64,000 bases of DNA from Agrobacterium larrymoorei (GTDB taxonomy: Bacteria > Pseudomonadota > Alphaproteobacteria > Rhizobiales > Rhizobiaceae), in contig NZ_JAAMFB010000006.1 of the NCBI RefSeq assembly GCF_013322225.1, forward strand, positions 1 to 64,000, in the 5' to 3' direction. The position numbers and the translations under genes are program-made. Shown here in pieces: positions 54,551 to 61,950 of this stretch. Below the pieces are notes generated by a model that saw only the letters and a program-made list of their open reading frames with translations, had not been told where the DNA came from and did not search any database. Position 1 is the first letter of the stretch; each line of letters begins with the position of its first letter.

Positions 54551-55546
54551 TCAGATGATCCCGACACGCCACAGCAACACCCAGGCCAAGGCTATCGACG
54601 CGATGATGAAGCCAGCCGCATAAAACGTTCCGCTCGTTCCCTCCATAAAGGGAAGGGCGCTGGTGTTCATGCCGAAGAAACCGGTCACCAGCGTGGGCGG
54701 CAGAAGAAACGCCGTCATGATCGACAGGATATACAGGTGACGGTTGGTTTCGGACGAAAGCTTGGAATCGATTTCCTCATGCAGCAGTCTCGCCCTTTCC
54801 TGAAGTGCATAGACATCGTAATCGACGGCTTCCAGCCTGCTCGTCAGCCTGCTGGCGATTTCCTCGAAACCAGCGGGCATTTCGTCTTCGTCTGCCGCCG
54901 AGGCACGGCGCATCAGCGTCAGCACAGTGCGCAGGTGCCGATGCAGGCGCACCACCGTTCGCCGCACCGGCGCAAGCCTTCGGCGCTCATCTCTAGGAGC
55001 GGTGTCATAAACGAAATCCTCGATGGCGTTGAGTTCTTCCGTGGTCTCCATCACCAGGTTGATGAGACTGCGCTGAAACTCCGCCACCAGCGCCTCGAAA
55101 ATATGCGATGGCGTGACATACCGCTTCGGGTTCTTGTCTATGGCGGCGCGAAGACGGTCTACCGAGCGTAACGGTTGCAGCCGCGTGGTAATGATGAACC
55201 GGTCGGTTACGGCAAAATGCAGCCAGCCAAGATCGCGCGTCTCCTGATCGAACTCCCGCTGGAAATCGACCAGCGTTCCAAAAAGCGCGCCTTCGTCCAC
55301 GGTAATGGAAGGATGGGTTTCATGGGCGGTGAGGCTTGCCCTCATGTTTTCGTCCAGACCCGGTAATGTGTCCAGGAACGAGGCCACCCGCGTATCGGCC
55401 AGATTGAGGTGCAGCCAGAAAAAACCGTCATCCACCTGCATTTCATTGAGATCGCAGGTCGAGGACAGGCGGGTGCATGGCTCCGTGCCGGGGCGGAAAC
55501 GATAGGCCCATACGAGGCCGGGAATGCGGGGATTCTGGATGTCCAT
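54551..55546 (-). CDS. zntB: ZntB/CorA-type divalent cation transporter
   Basis: A 331-residue CorA-superfamily protein. A large N-terminal funnel ends in two membrane helices (about 270-292 and 303-325). The pore motif is FFGMN, followed by TSALPFMEGTSG rather than the CorA-type NFNVMPEL seen in the other family member at 8164. That divergence favours ZntB (zinc or mixed ions). ATG 55546 has AGGA eight bases upstream; ATG 55552 is too close to it. It is divergent from the acyl-CoA dehydrogenase operon. Confidence 0.85.
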   Translation of the reverse strand: MDIQNPRIPGLVWAYRFRPGTEPCTRLSSTCDLNEMQVDDGFFWLHLNLADTRVASFLDTLPGLDENMRASLTAHETHPSITVDEGALFGTLVDFQREFDQETRDLGWLHFAVTDRFIITTRLQPLRSVDRLRAAIDKNPKRYVTPSHIFEALVAEFQRSLINLVMETTEELNAIEDFVYDTAPRDERRRLAPVRRTVVRLHRHLRTVLTLMRRASAADEDEMPAGFEEIASRLTSRLEAVDYDVYALQERARLLHEEIDSKLSSETNRHLYILSIMTAFLLPPTLVTGFFGMNTSALPFMEGTSGTFYAAGFIIASIALAWVLLWRVGII

Positions 55547-55677
55547 GAGCATGGTCCTGGGAGGCGGATACCGGACTGTCATAAGAAGTTTGCAGTCGAC
55601 AACCGGCGCGTCATGCTGAACAGAGTTTTATGACAGTTTCATAACAATCACGCAGCTCGAGGCCGGGAATTTTCAAA

Positions 55678-55693
55678 TTGACGTTTACGTAAA
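55678..55693 (+). promoter_or_regulatory. Possible LiuR/MerR-type operator
   Basis: TTGACGTTTACGTAAA is an imperfect palindrome (12 of 16 positions symmetric) that resembles the ACGT-N2-ACGT-like box of the MerR-family regulator LiuR. It lies 56 bp before the acyl-CoA dehydrogenase start, as expected for a fatty- or branched-acid catabolism operon. The motif is as I remember it; binding is not shown. Confidence 0.4.
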
Positions 55694-55748
55694 AATCATT
55701 TAGCCCCGAAGGCATCGCATTGTAGGCAGACGCTTTGGAGGAGGCAGG

Positions 55749-57530
55749 ATGTATACCGCACCGGTAGACGAAATCGCTTTTACGCTGAAACATGTGGCCG
55801 GTCTTGGACCAGCACTCGAAAGCGGTGTACTCGGCGATCTCGGCGAAGATCTTGTTGACGCCATCCTCCATGAAGCCGGACGTTTCGCCACGGATCAGGT
55901 CGCGCCGCTGGCAGAGGTCGGTGACAGGCAAGGCTCGAAGCTGATCGACGGCAAGGTGCAGACACCGGATGGCTGGGCCGACCTTTATCGTCGTTGGGCC
56001 GAAGGCGGCTGGAACGGGCTGACTGCACCGGAAGAGTTTGGCGGGCAGGGCCTGCCGCATATGCTAAACGTTGCGGCGCTTGAAATGTGGAACTCCGGTT
56101 CCATGGCTTTCGCGCTTTGCCCGACGCTGACGATGGGGGCGGTCGAGGCCATCACCGCGCACGGCAGCAACCACCTCAAGAAGACCTATCTCGAAAATCT
56201 CGTGTCCGGCAAATGGACCGGCACGATGAACCTCACGGAGCCGCAGGCCGGTTCCGATCTGGCGGCGCTGAAGACGCGTGCGGAACGTACGAGCGACGGC
56301 ACCTACCGCATTTTCGGGCAGAAGATTTTCATCACCTGGGGCGAGCATGATGCGGCGGACAACATCATCCACCTCGTTCTTGCCCGCCTGCCGGATGCGC
56401 CCGCGGGAACGCGCGGCATTTCGCTCTTCCTCGTGCCGAAATTCCTGCCCGACGACAAAGGAAATCCCGGAGAGCACAACGACCTGTTCTGCCACGCGCT
56501 GGAACACAAGCTCGGCATTCACGGCTCTCCCACCTGCACGATGATCTTTGGTGACGGTCGGTTCGGCGTGGAGAAGGGCGCGATCGGCTGGCTGGTCGGC
56601 GAAGAGAACAAGGGGCTGGCCTGCATGTTCACCATGATGAACAATGCGCGTCTGGCCGTCGGGATGCAGGGCGTCGCCATCTGTGAGGCAGCGACCCAGA
56701 AGGCCATCGAATACGCGAAGGATCGCACACAGGGCAAAGCCCCCGGCACGCAAGCAACGGGCATGAGCCCGATCATCGAACACCCCGATATCGCCCGCAC
56801 GCTGTTGACCATGAAGGCGCTGACGCAAGGGTCCCGCGCCATCAGCTTCGCCTGCGCCCACGCCATCGACATGAGCCACGCCAGCACCGATCCGGCTGAC
56901 AAAAAGTTCTGGCAGGAACGCGCCGCTCTTCTGACACCGATAGCGAAATCCTTCTCCACCGATGCAGGGGTGGATGTCGCCTCGCTTGGGATTCAGGTGC
57001 ATGGCGGTATGGGCTTTATCGAGGAAACCGGTGCAGCACGCTATCTGCGCGATGCTCGCATAGCTCCGATCTACGAAGGTACCAACGGCATTCAGGCCAT
57101 CGATCTCGTCATGCGCAAGCTGCCGCAATCGGACGGCGCGCATGTTCGCGGCTTTATTGGCGAGTTGAGGAAGGTCGCAGATGCGGTACGCAACTCCAAC
57201 AAGCTCGAGCTTGGCGAGGCCGCTCGTTATCTCGACCAGAGCATTGCCGATCTCGATGCCGCCACCGAATGGCTGCTGGAGACCGCAAAGAGCGATGCGT
57301 CTGCTGCCCTTGCGGGCGCAACGCCTTACCAGCGCCTTTTCGGGCTGACGCTGACCGGCATTTATCTGGCAAAGGGCGCACTGGCTGCCGTCGATGATGG
57401 CAAGGGCGGAAAGCGGAACGCGCTTTGCCGTTTCGCGGCAGAAAATCTGCTGGCTGAAACAATCGCGCTAAAAGACCGTGTTATGACCGGCGCGGCAAGC
57501 CTTCAGGCTGCCCGTAGCGTTCTGGATTGA
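55749..57530 (+). CDS. Acyl-CoA dehydrogenase, DmdC-like long type
   Basis: A 593-residue flavoprotein. It has the N-terminal extension (about 1-40) and C-terminal domain (about 470-590) of the long acyl-CoA dehydrogenases that include the MMPA-CoA dehydrogenase DmdC. The core has MNLTEPQAGSDLAALKTRA near 160, IFITWGEHD near 190, IGWLVGEENKGLACMFTMMNNARLAVGMQGV near 276 and VASLGIQVHGGMGFIEETGAARYLRDARIAPIYEGTNGIQAIDLV near 415. The GMGF-E-type active Glu region is intact. GGAGG precedes the ATG. It forms an operon with the enoyl-CoA hydratase gene. The true acyl substrate is unknown; sulfur acids are only one option. Confidence 0.88.
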   Translation: MYTAPVDEIAFTLKHVAGLGPALESGVLGDLGEDLVDAILHEAGRFATDQVAPLAEVGDRQGSKLIDGKVQTPDGWADLYRRWAEGGWNGLTAPEEFGGQGLPHMLNVAALEMWNSGSMAFALCPTLTMGAVEAITAHGSNHLKKTYLENLVSGKWTGTMNLTEPQAGSDLAALKTRAERTSDGTYRIFGQKIFITWGEHDAADNIIHLVLARLPDAPAGTRGISLFLVPKFLPDDKGNPGEHNDLFCHALEHKLGIHGSPTCTMIFGDGRFGVEKGAIGWLVGEENKGLACMFTMMNNARLAVGMQGVAICEAATQKAIEYAKDRTQGKAPGTQATGMSPIIEHPDIARTLLTMKALTQGSRAISFACAHAIDMSHASTDPADKKFWQERAALLTPIAKSFSTDAGVDVASLGIQVHGGMGFIEETGAARYLRDARIAPIYEGTNGIQAIDLVMRKLPQSDGAHVRGFIGELRKVADAVRNSNKLELGEAARYLDQSIADLDAATEWLLETAKSDASAALAGATPYQRLFGLTLTGIYLAKGALAAVDDGKGGKRNALCRFAAENLLAETIALKDRVMTGAASLQAARSVLD

Positions 57531-57540
57531 GGAGCAATCG

Positions 57541-58299
57541 ATGTCCGCAGACCACATTCTCGTTGAACGTCCCCAATCTGCCCCCGGCGTTCAGGTCATC
57601 CGTTTCAACCGCCCGGACAAGAAAAACGCGATCACAGACGCAATGTACCGCGCCATGATCGAGGCCTTGCAGGCGGCGGATGCGGACGCGGACATCCGCG
57701 CCATTGTCTTCTTGGGCTCCGATGGCTGCTTCTCCGCGGGCAATGACATGGCCGATTTCATGGCCTTCGCCATGTCCGGCGGCAAGGGGCGTCTGGCAGC
57801 GGGGGATTTTCTGCATGCGCTGGTCGGCGTCCAGAAACCCATCGTATCGGGCGTGGATGGCCTTGCCATCGGCATCGGCACAACGCTGAACCTGCACTGC
57901 GACCTGACTGTCGCCTCCAGCCGCAGCCTGTTCAAAACGCCATTCGTGGATCTTGCGCTGGTGCCGGAAGCGGCCTCCAGCCTGCTCGTCCCGCGCATCA
58001 TGGGCCATCAGCGCGCCTTTGCGCTTCTGGCGGCGGGTGAGGGATTTTCAGCGGAGCAGGCCTGTCAGGCTGGCCTCATCTGGAAGGTGGTCGGCGAAAG
58101 CGAAGTCGAAGCGGAAACGCTGAAGATCGCCGCCAGCCTTGCCGCCAAGCCACCACAGGCGCTTAAGATAGCGCGCGACCTCATTCGCGGCGATGTTGCG
58201 CAGGTCACAAAGCGCATAGATGAGGAAATCAAGCACTTCGCCGCACAGTTGCAGAGCGCCGAGGCCAGGGCGGCGTTCGAAGCATTCATGCGCCGTTAA
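57541..58299 (+). CDS. Enoyl-CoA hydratase/isomerase family protein
   Basis: A 252-residue crotonase-fold enzyme. It hydrates the double bond made by the dehydrogenase just upstream (10 bp gap). The oxyanion-hole parts are DKKNAITDAMY near 25 and SAGNDMADFMAFA near 65-78; PIVSGVDGLAIGIGTTLNLHCDLTVASSRSLFKTPFVDLALVPEAAS near 100-146 is the active core. The Glu in VPEAAS stands where one of the two catalytic acids is often found. The other, usually in the GIG segment, is not clear. It may therefore be an isomerase or hydratase of unusual substrate. Confidence 0.88.
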   Translation: MSADHILVERPQSAPGVQVIRFNRPDKKNAITDAMYRAMIEALQAADADADIRAIVFLGSDGCFSAGNDMADFMAFAMSGGKGRLAAGDFLHALVGVQKPIVSGVDGLAIGIGTTLNLHCDLTVASSRSLFKTPFVDLALVPEAASSLLVPRIMGHQRAFALLAAGEGFSAEQACQAGLIWKVVGESEVEAETLKIAASLAAKPPQALKIARDLIRGDVAQVTKRIDEEIKHFAAQLQSAEARAAFEAFMRR

Positions 58300-58393
58300 G
58301 GCTGCGTGAGGAAATGTGAGGGCCTTTACGGAACCGGAAGGGATAGCGTCTACTTTGCCGCCAAACCGTTCCTCTCGCGAGAAAGCCGCCACC

Positions 58394-58714
58394 ATGCGCA
58401 AAACCGTCTTTGCAACGCTCGCTCTCATCTTCGCCTCGACCGCGGTGGAGGCCGCAAGCTTCCAGCTACCTGTAATGTCGCAGCCAGCGCAAAGCGATAT
58501 CATTCAGGTGCAGAACTTCAACAGCAGCTCCGGCCAGTCCAACCGCAACGACCGCCGCGACCGCCGCCGCACGGATTTCGTCTGCGTCATCACCCCGCCC
58601 GATAGCGCCAACCGCTCGCGACCCTACGTCTGCCCGGTAGAGCGCGGTCGTGTCGGTGGACGTTGCCGGTGCTCGGGCGTTGTTGGAAGTGGTAATATCG
58701 ACACGGCGTGGTGA
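58394..58714 (+). CDS. Small secreted Cys-containing protein, unknown function
   Basis: A 106-residue exported protein with a signal peptide (VFATLALIFASTAVEA), an Asn/Ser/Gln-rich stretch, an Arg-rich cluster (RRDRRRTDF), and a C-terminal half with four Cys residues (FVCVITPP, YVCPVERGRVGGRCRCSG). The Cys pattern may form disulfides. The upstream in-frame extension to 58316 is not a likely start. I recognise no family. It is near the DsbD-N gene, but on the other strand. Confidence 0.65.
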   Translation: MRKTVFATLALIFASTAVEAASFQLPVMSQPAQSDIIQVQNFNSSSGQSNRNDRRDRRRTDFVCVITPPDSANRSRPYVCPVERGRVGGRCRCSGVVGSGNIDTAW

Positions 58715-58767
58715 TGGGACACTCGCCCCTTCCGTATCGGATTTTCGATATTGGGATCTCGTCTTAC

Positions 58768-59616
58768 CTACTGCGGAAAATCGAGTGTGGTTTCCATGGC
58801 CCGCTCGCCGGATTTCACAAGAATGGTCCACCTCTGACCCTTTGGGCTGTAGGTTTTCGGCAAGCCCTTGATATTCATGTAGAATGATAATTTGCGCTTG
58901 TCGCGGACCAGATTCTGCGGCTCGAAATAGGCATAGCCGGAGGGACCGGCCACGAATATGTCAGCCTCTTTTGGCGCGCCGTCCGGCAGATGCAACTCCA
59001 CGGCAAGCAGCGTCTTGTCTGGCGTTATGTGGAAATTCTGGACCTTGAAATCGTCTGAAGACTGTTCCGGCAGCCTTGCCTTGGCGGCGTTGACGATCTC
59101 CGTTTCTTCCGGTGTGGCGACCTTGCCTGCATCCTTGCGGAAGCTGAAATTCGCTTCGAAGGGAATGCAGATGTTGAGGCACACGCCGATGAAGCTCGTC
59201 AGTGTGACATCATCGTGTTCACGGCCCGGAGCACTTTGCAGCGCAAAGGGCAAATCGACCGACGCATCATAGCCGATGTCGGTGATATCGTCGTTTTTAA
59301 TGAGCTTAGGGACGGGGAAAGACATCGATGTGAAACGGACGCCGCTTTTCGGGTCCGGACTCAACTGCGGTGGAATGCCCGCTTCGCCCGGCTCTCGCCA
59401 GTAGGTGATCCAGCCCGGCTTGAGGTCGATCTGCAACACGCCCTCAATGCGCCCGTTCTGGTCCATTGGCAGGCTGACGATACGCATGCGCCCGCCTTCG
59501 CTCTCCATCCAGTCCGTGGTCTCTGCGCTGGCGTTATGGCCGGAGAATGCGACCACGCTGACAAGAGCAGATGCCAGAAGAACGGTGCGTGCGGGGAAGA
59601 GATTTCGAAGCTTCAT
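58768..59616 (-). CDS. DsbD N-terminal-type secreted protein
   Basis: A 282-residue protein with a signal peptide (TVLLASALVSVVAFSGHNASA) and a DsbD N-terminal/ScsB-like immunoglobulin-fold domain (GVLQIDLKPGWITYWREPGEAGIPPQL and IGVCLNICIPFEANF near 155, with two Cys three apart). It has no membrane or thioredoxin domains, so it is a free-standing DsbD-alpha-like subunit. The protein probably takes part in periplasmic thiol exchange. Start is ATG 59616; the longer frame to 59670 is not conserved. It is divergent from yqgE. Confidence 0.8.
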   Translation of the reverse strand: MKLRNLFPARTVLLASALVSVVAFSGHNASAETTDWMESEGGRMRIVSLPMDQNGRIEGVLQIDLKPGWITYWREPGEAGIPPQLSPDPKSGVRFTSMSFPVPKLIKNDDITDIGYDASVDLPFALQSAPGREHDDVTLTSFIGVCLNICIPFEANFSFRKDAGKVATPEETEIVNAAKARLPEQSSDDFKVQNFHITPDKTLLAVELHLPDGAPKEADIFVAGPSGYAYFEPQNLVRDKRKLSFYMNIKGLPKTYSPKGQRWTILVKSGERAMETTLDFPQ

Positions 59617-59770
59617 GAAATCCGATCTACCGCAAGAAGCCATGGTGAGCCAGTTACGATTTCGTTTCATTCATCATTTTCGGTTGATTGATTGGTCTCA
59701 ATGCCTCATCCTCAACAAATGACGAAACCAGATGCGGTGCCTCAAGAGGCGCGGCAGACCGGAGGCGCTG

Positions 59771-60376
59771 GTGACTTTTTCGACCCTTATGGACAAGAAA
59801 GAACGTGGCTTTCTGGATGGCCAGTTTCTGATCGCCATGCCGGGGCTGGACAGTAGCGCCTTCGAACGCTCGGTCATCTATATCTGTGCGCACTCGCAGG
59901 CGGGTGCGATGGGCTTTATCATCAACCGCCCACAGCAGATCACCTTTACGGAAGTCTTGCTGCATCTGAAAATCATGGACAGCAACGACGCCATAATGCT
60001 TCCGAACCGCACGCGTGATTTTCCCATTCAGTTCGGTGGGCCGGTAGAAGCGGGGAGGGGGTTCGTGCTGCATTCGGACGATTACTCCAGCGAATCCAGC
60101 ATACCCGTCAGCGACGACATCTCGATGACCGCGACGCTCGATATCGTCCGTGCCATCTCGAACGGACGGATGCCGCACCGCGCGACCATGCTTCTCGGCT
60201 ATGCCGGTTGGTCCGCTGGCCAGCTTGAAAACGAAATTGCCAATAATGGCTGGCTGAATTGCCCGGCCTCTGAAGATCTGATTTTCGACCGCACGTTGGA
60301 TAACAAGTACGAACGCGCGCTTGCGCTTATGGGTGTCGATCCTCGTATGCTTTCGGCTGAGACCGGTCACGCATAA
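59771..60376 (+). CDS. yqgE: YqgE/AlgH-family protein
   Basis: A 201-residue YqgE/AlgH-family protein. The family pattern [42 protein letters not shown] at the start, [19 protein letters not shown] near 92 and [24 protein letters not shown] near 140 are all present. It probably starts at GTG 59771, with GGAGGCG five bases upstream; the frame to 59732 is open but not conserved. Function is uncertain; it is often called a transcriptional regulator without proof. Confidence 0.9.
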   Translation: MTFSTLMDKKERGFLDGQFLIAMPGLDSSAFERSVIYICAHSQAGAMGFIINRPQQITFTEVLLHLKIMDSNDAIMLPNRTRDFPIQFGGPVEAGRGFVLHSDDYSSESSIPVSDDISMTATLDIVRAISNGRMPHRATMLLGYAGWSAGQLENEIANNGWLNCPASEDLIFDRTLDNKYERALALMGVDPRMLSAETGHA

Positions 60377-60468
60377 GCCTCATAAAATTTAGCGGAACCA
60401 AAATCGAGAGCCCACGTTTTTACCCCGGTAGCCAGCACCGAAGCCTGGCCAAACTAGGGAGAAATATC

Positions 60469-60660
60469 ATGGGTAGCACATCTGATAAGATTTCCGGCAA
60501 GGCAAACGAAGTCGCTGGCAAGGTAAAGCAGAGCGTTGGCTCCGCAACCGGAAACGACCGTATGCGCGCAGAAGGCGCAGCCCAGGAAACCAAGGGCAAG
60601 GTACAGTCCGCCACTGGTAAGGCCAAGGACGCCGTAAAGGGCGCGGTCGACCGCATGTAA
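60469..60660 (+). CDS. CsbD-family stress protein
   Basis: A 63-residue CsbD-like protein: hydrophilic, helical and rich in Lys, Ala and Gly, with the repeated pattern [29 protein letters not shown] and [17 protein letters not shown]. These are abundant stress-induced proteins of unknown mechanism. A GGGAGAAAT Shine-Dalgarno sequence precedes the ATG. A 9-bp hairpin at 60671 follows. Confidence 0.92.
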   Translation: MGSTSDKISGKANEVAGKVKQSVGSATGNDRMRAEGAAQETKGKVQSATGKAKDAVKGAVDRM

Positions 60661-60670
60661 TTTGCACACC

Positions 60671-60691
60671 GTCCTCCGGCTTCCGGAGGAC
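60671..60691. other. Stem-loop after the CsbD gene
   Basis: GTCCTCCGG and CCGGAGGAC pair perfectly around CTT, 11 bases after the stop. There is no T-run, so its role as terminator is uncertain. Confidence 0.55.
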
Positions 60692-60813
60692 ACCTCCGCC
60701 CCACCCGGAGGAACAGAAACGAGCGTATGTGTTGCCAGCCTTCACATGCGCTCTTTCCATTTATAGAAGCCCTTTCAGCAACACAGTCGTCTCGCGCTAT
60801 TCAGGAGCAGGAC

Positions 60814-61950
60814 ATGCAGCTTTTTTCGTGCGCGGCCTGCGGGCAGCCGGTTCATTTCGATAATCGTTCCTGTGTAAATTGTGGCCACAGACTGGCCTTC
60901 GCGCCCGACACCCTGTCCATGGAAGCTCTGGAACCTGCGGGCGATACGGACTGGACGCTGGTCGCAAAGCCCGACCGCAAGGTTCGCTTCTGCGCCAATG
61001 AAGTCAACGACGTCTGTAACTGGCTGGTGTCTCAGAAAAGCGAAAGCTCTTTCTGCCCGGCTTGCAGCCACAACAGGCTGGTTCCGGACGCCGCCACCGA
61101 AGAGGGCATCGCCCAGTGGCGCAGGCTAAGCCAAGCCCAACGGCACCTGTTCTACTCCCTGCTGAAACTGGACCTGCCGCATCCCAACCGTGATGTCGAT
61201 CCACAGGGCGGTCTCGTGTTCGATTTTCTTGTCGACGAGGTTGCGCCGGACGGCTCGATCATTCCCGCCATGACCGGCCACGATGAAGGTCTGATAGCCA
61301 TCCGCGCTGCGGAAGCCGACGACGTGACCCGCGAGCAGGTTCGCGCCAACATGAACGAGCCCTATCGCACCATGCTCGGCCACTTCCGGCATGAGGTCGG
61401 TCACTTCATCTGGAACAAGCTGGTGCGTGATGCCGACCGTCTGGAGGCTTTTCGCGCGGTGTTCGGCGATGAGCGGGAAGACTATGGCGAGGCCCTGAAA
61501 CGCAATTACGCTGAAGGCCCGAAGCCCGGCTGGCAGCAGACCTACATCAGCTCATACGCCTCGGTGCATCCGTGGGAGGATTTTGCCGAATGCTTCGCGC
61601 ACTATCTCCACATCGTTGATACGCTGGAAACCGCCCACGCGTTCGGTATCGCCATCGAGCCGGAAGGTCATGAAGAGATGGCGACGGAAGTTGCATTCAA
61701 CCCTTACCGGGCAAGAAGCGCGCAACGCATCGTCAACGCCTGGATACCGATGAGCGTCGCGCTGAATTCCATGCAGCGCAGCATGGGCGAGGCGGACCTA
61801 TACCCCTTCGTACTGACGCCTGCCGTGGTCGAGAAGCTGCAATTCGTGCACGATCTCGTCCATGGCAATATCCCCGCGCAGACGCAAGACGCACCTGCCC
61901 CCGTTGCGCAGCAGCAGGCGGAACAGGATCAGGCTCTTTTGACCACCTGA
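60814..61950 (+). CDS. Zinc-ribbon putative metallopeptidase
   Basis: A 378-residue protein with an N-terminal zinc ribbon (CAACG...CVNCGHR, residues 6-25), a second CxxC site (FCPACSHN near 75) and a metallopeptidase-like core with HEVGHFIWNKL at about 197, the gluzincin-type HExxH variant. A downstream acidic residue in EDFAECFAHYLHIVDT is a candidate third ligand. It belongs to the group that NCBI calls 'zinc-binding metallopeptidase' (DUF2248-like). Start is ATG 60814. It overlaps the convergent GGDEF-EAL gene by 22 bp at the 3' end. No substrate is known. Confidence 0.82.
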   Translation: MQLFSCAACGQPVHFDNRSCVNCGHRLAFAPDTLSMEALEPAGDTDWTLVAKPDRKVRFCANEVNDVCNWLVSQKSESSFCPACSHNRLVPDAATEEGIAQWRRLSQAQRHLFYSLLKLDLPHPNRDVDPQGGLVFDFLVDEVAPDGSIIPAMTGHDEGLIAIRAAEADDVTREQVRANMNEPYRTMLGHFRHEVGHFIWNKLVRDADRLEAFRAVFGDEREDYGEALKRNYAEGPKPGWQQTYISSYASVHPWEDFAECFAHYLHIVDTLETAHAFGIAIEPEGHEEMATEVAFNPYRARSAQRIVNAWIPMSVALNSMQRSMGEADLYPFVLTPAVVEKLQFVHDLVHGNIPAQTQDAPAPVAQQQAEQDQALLTT

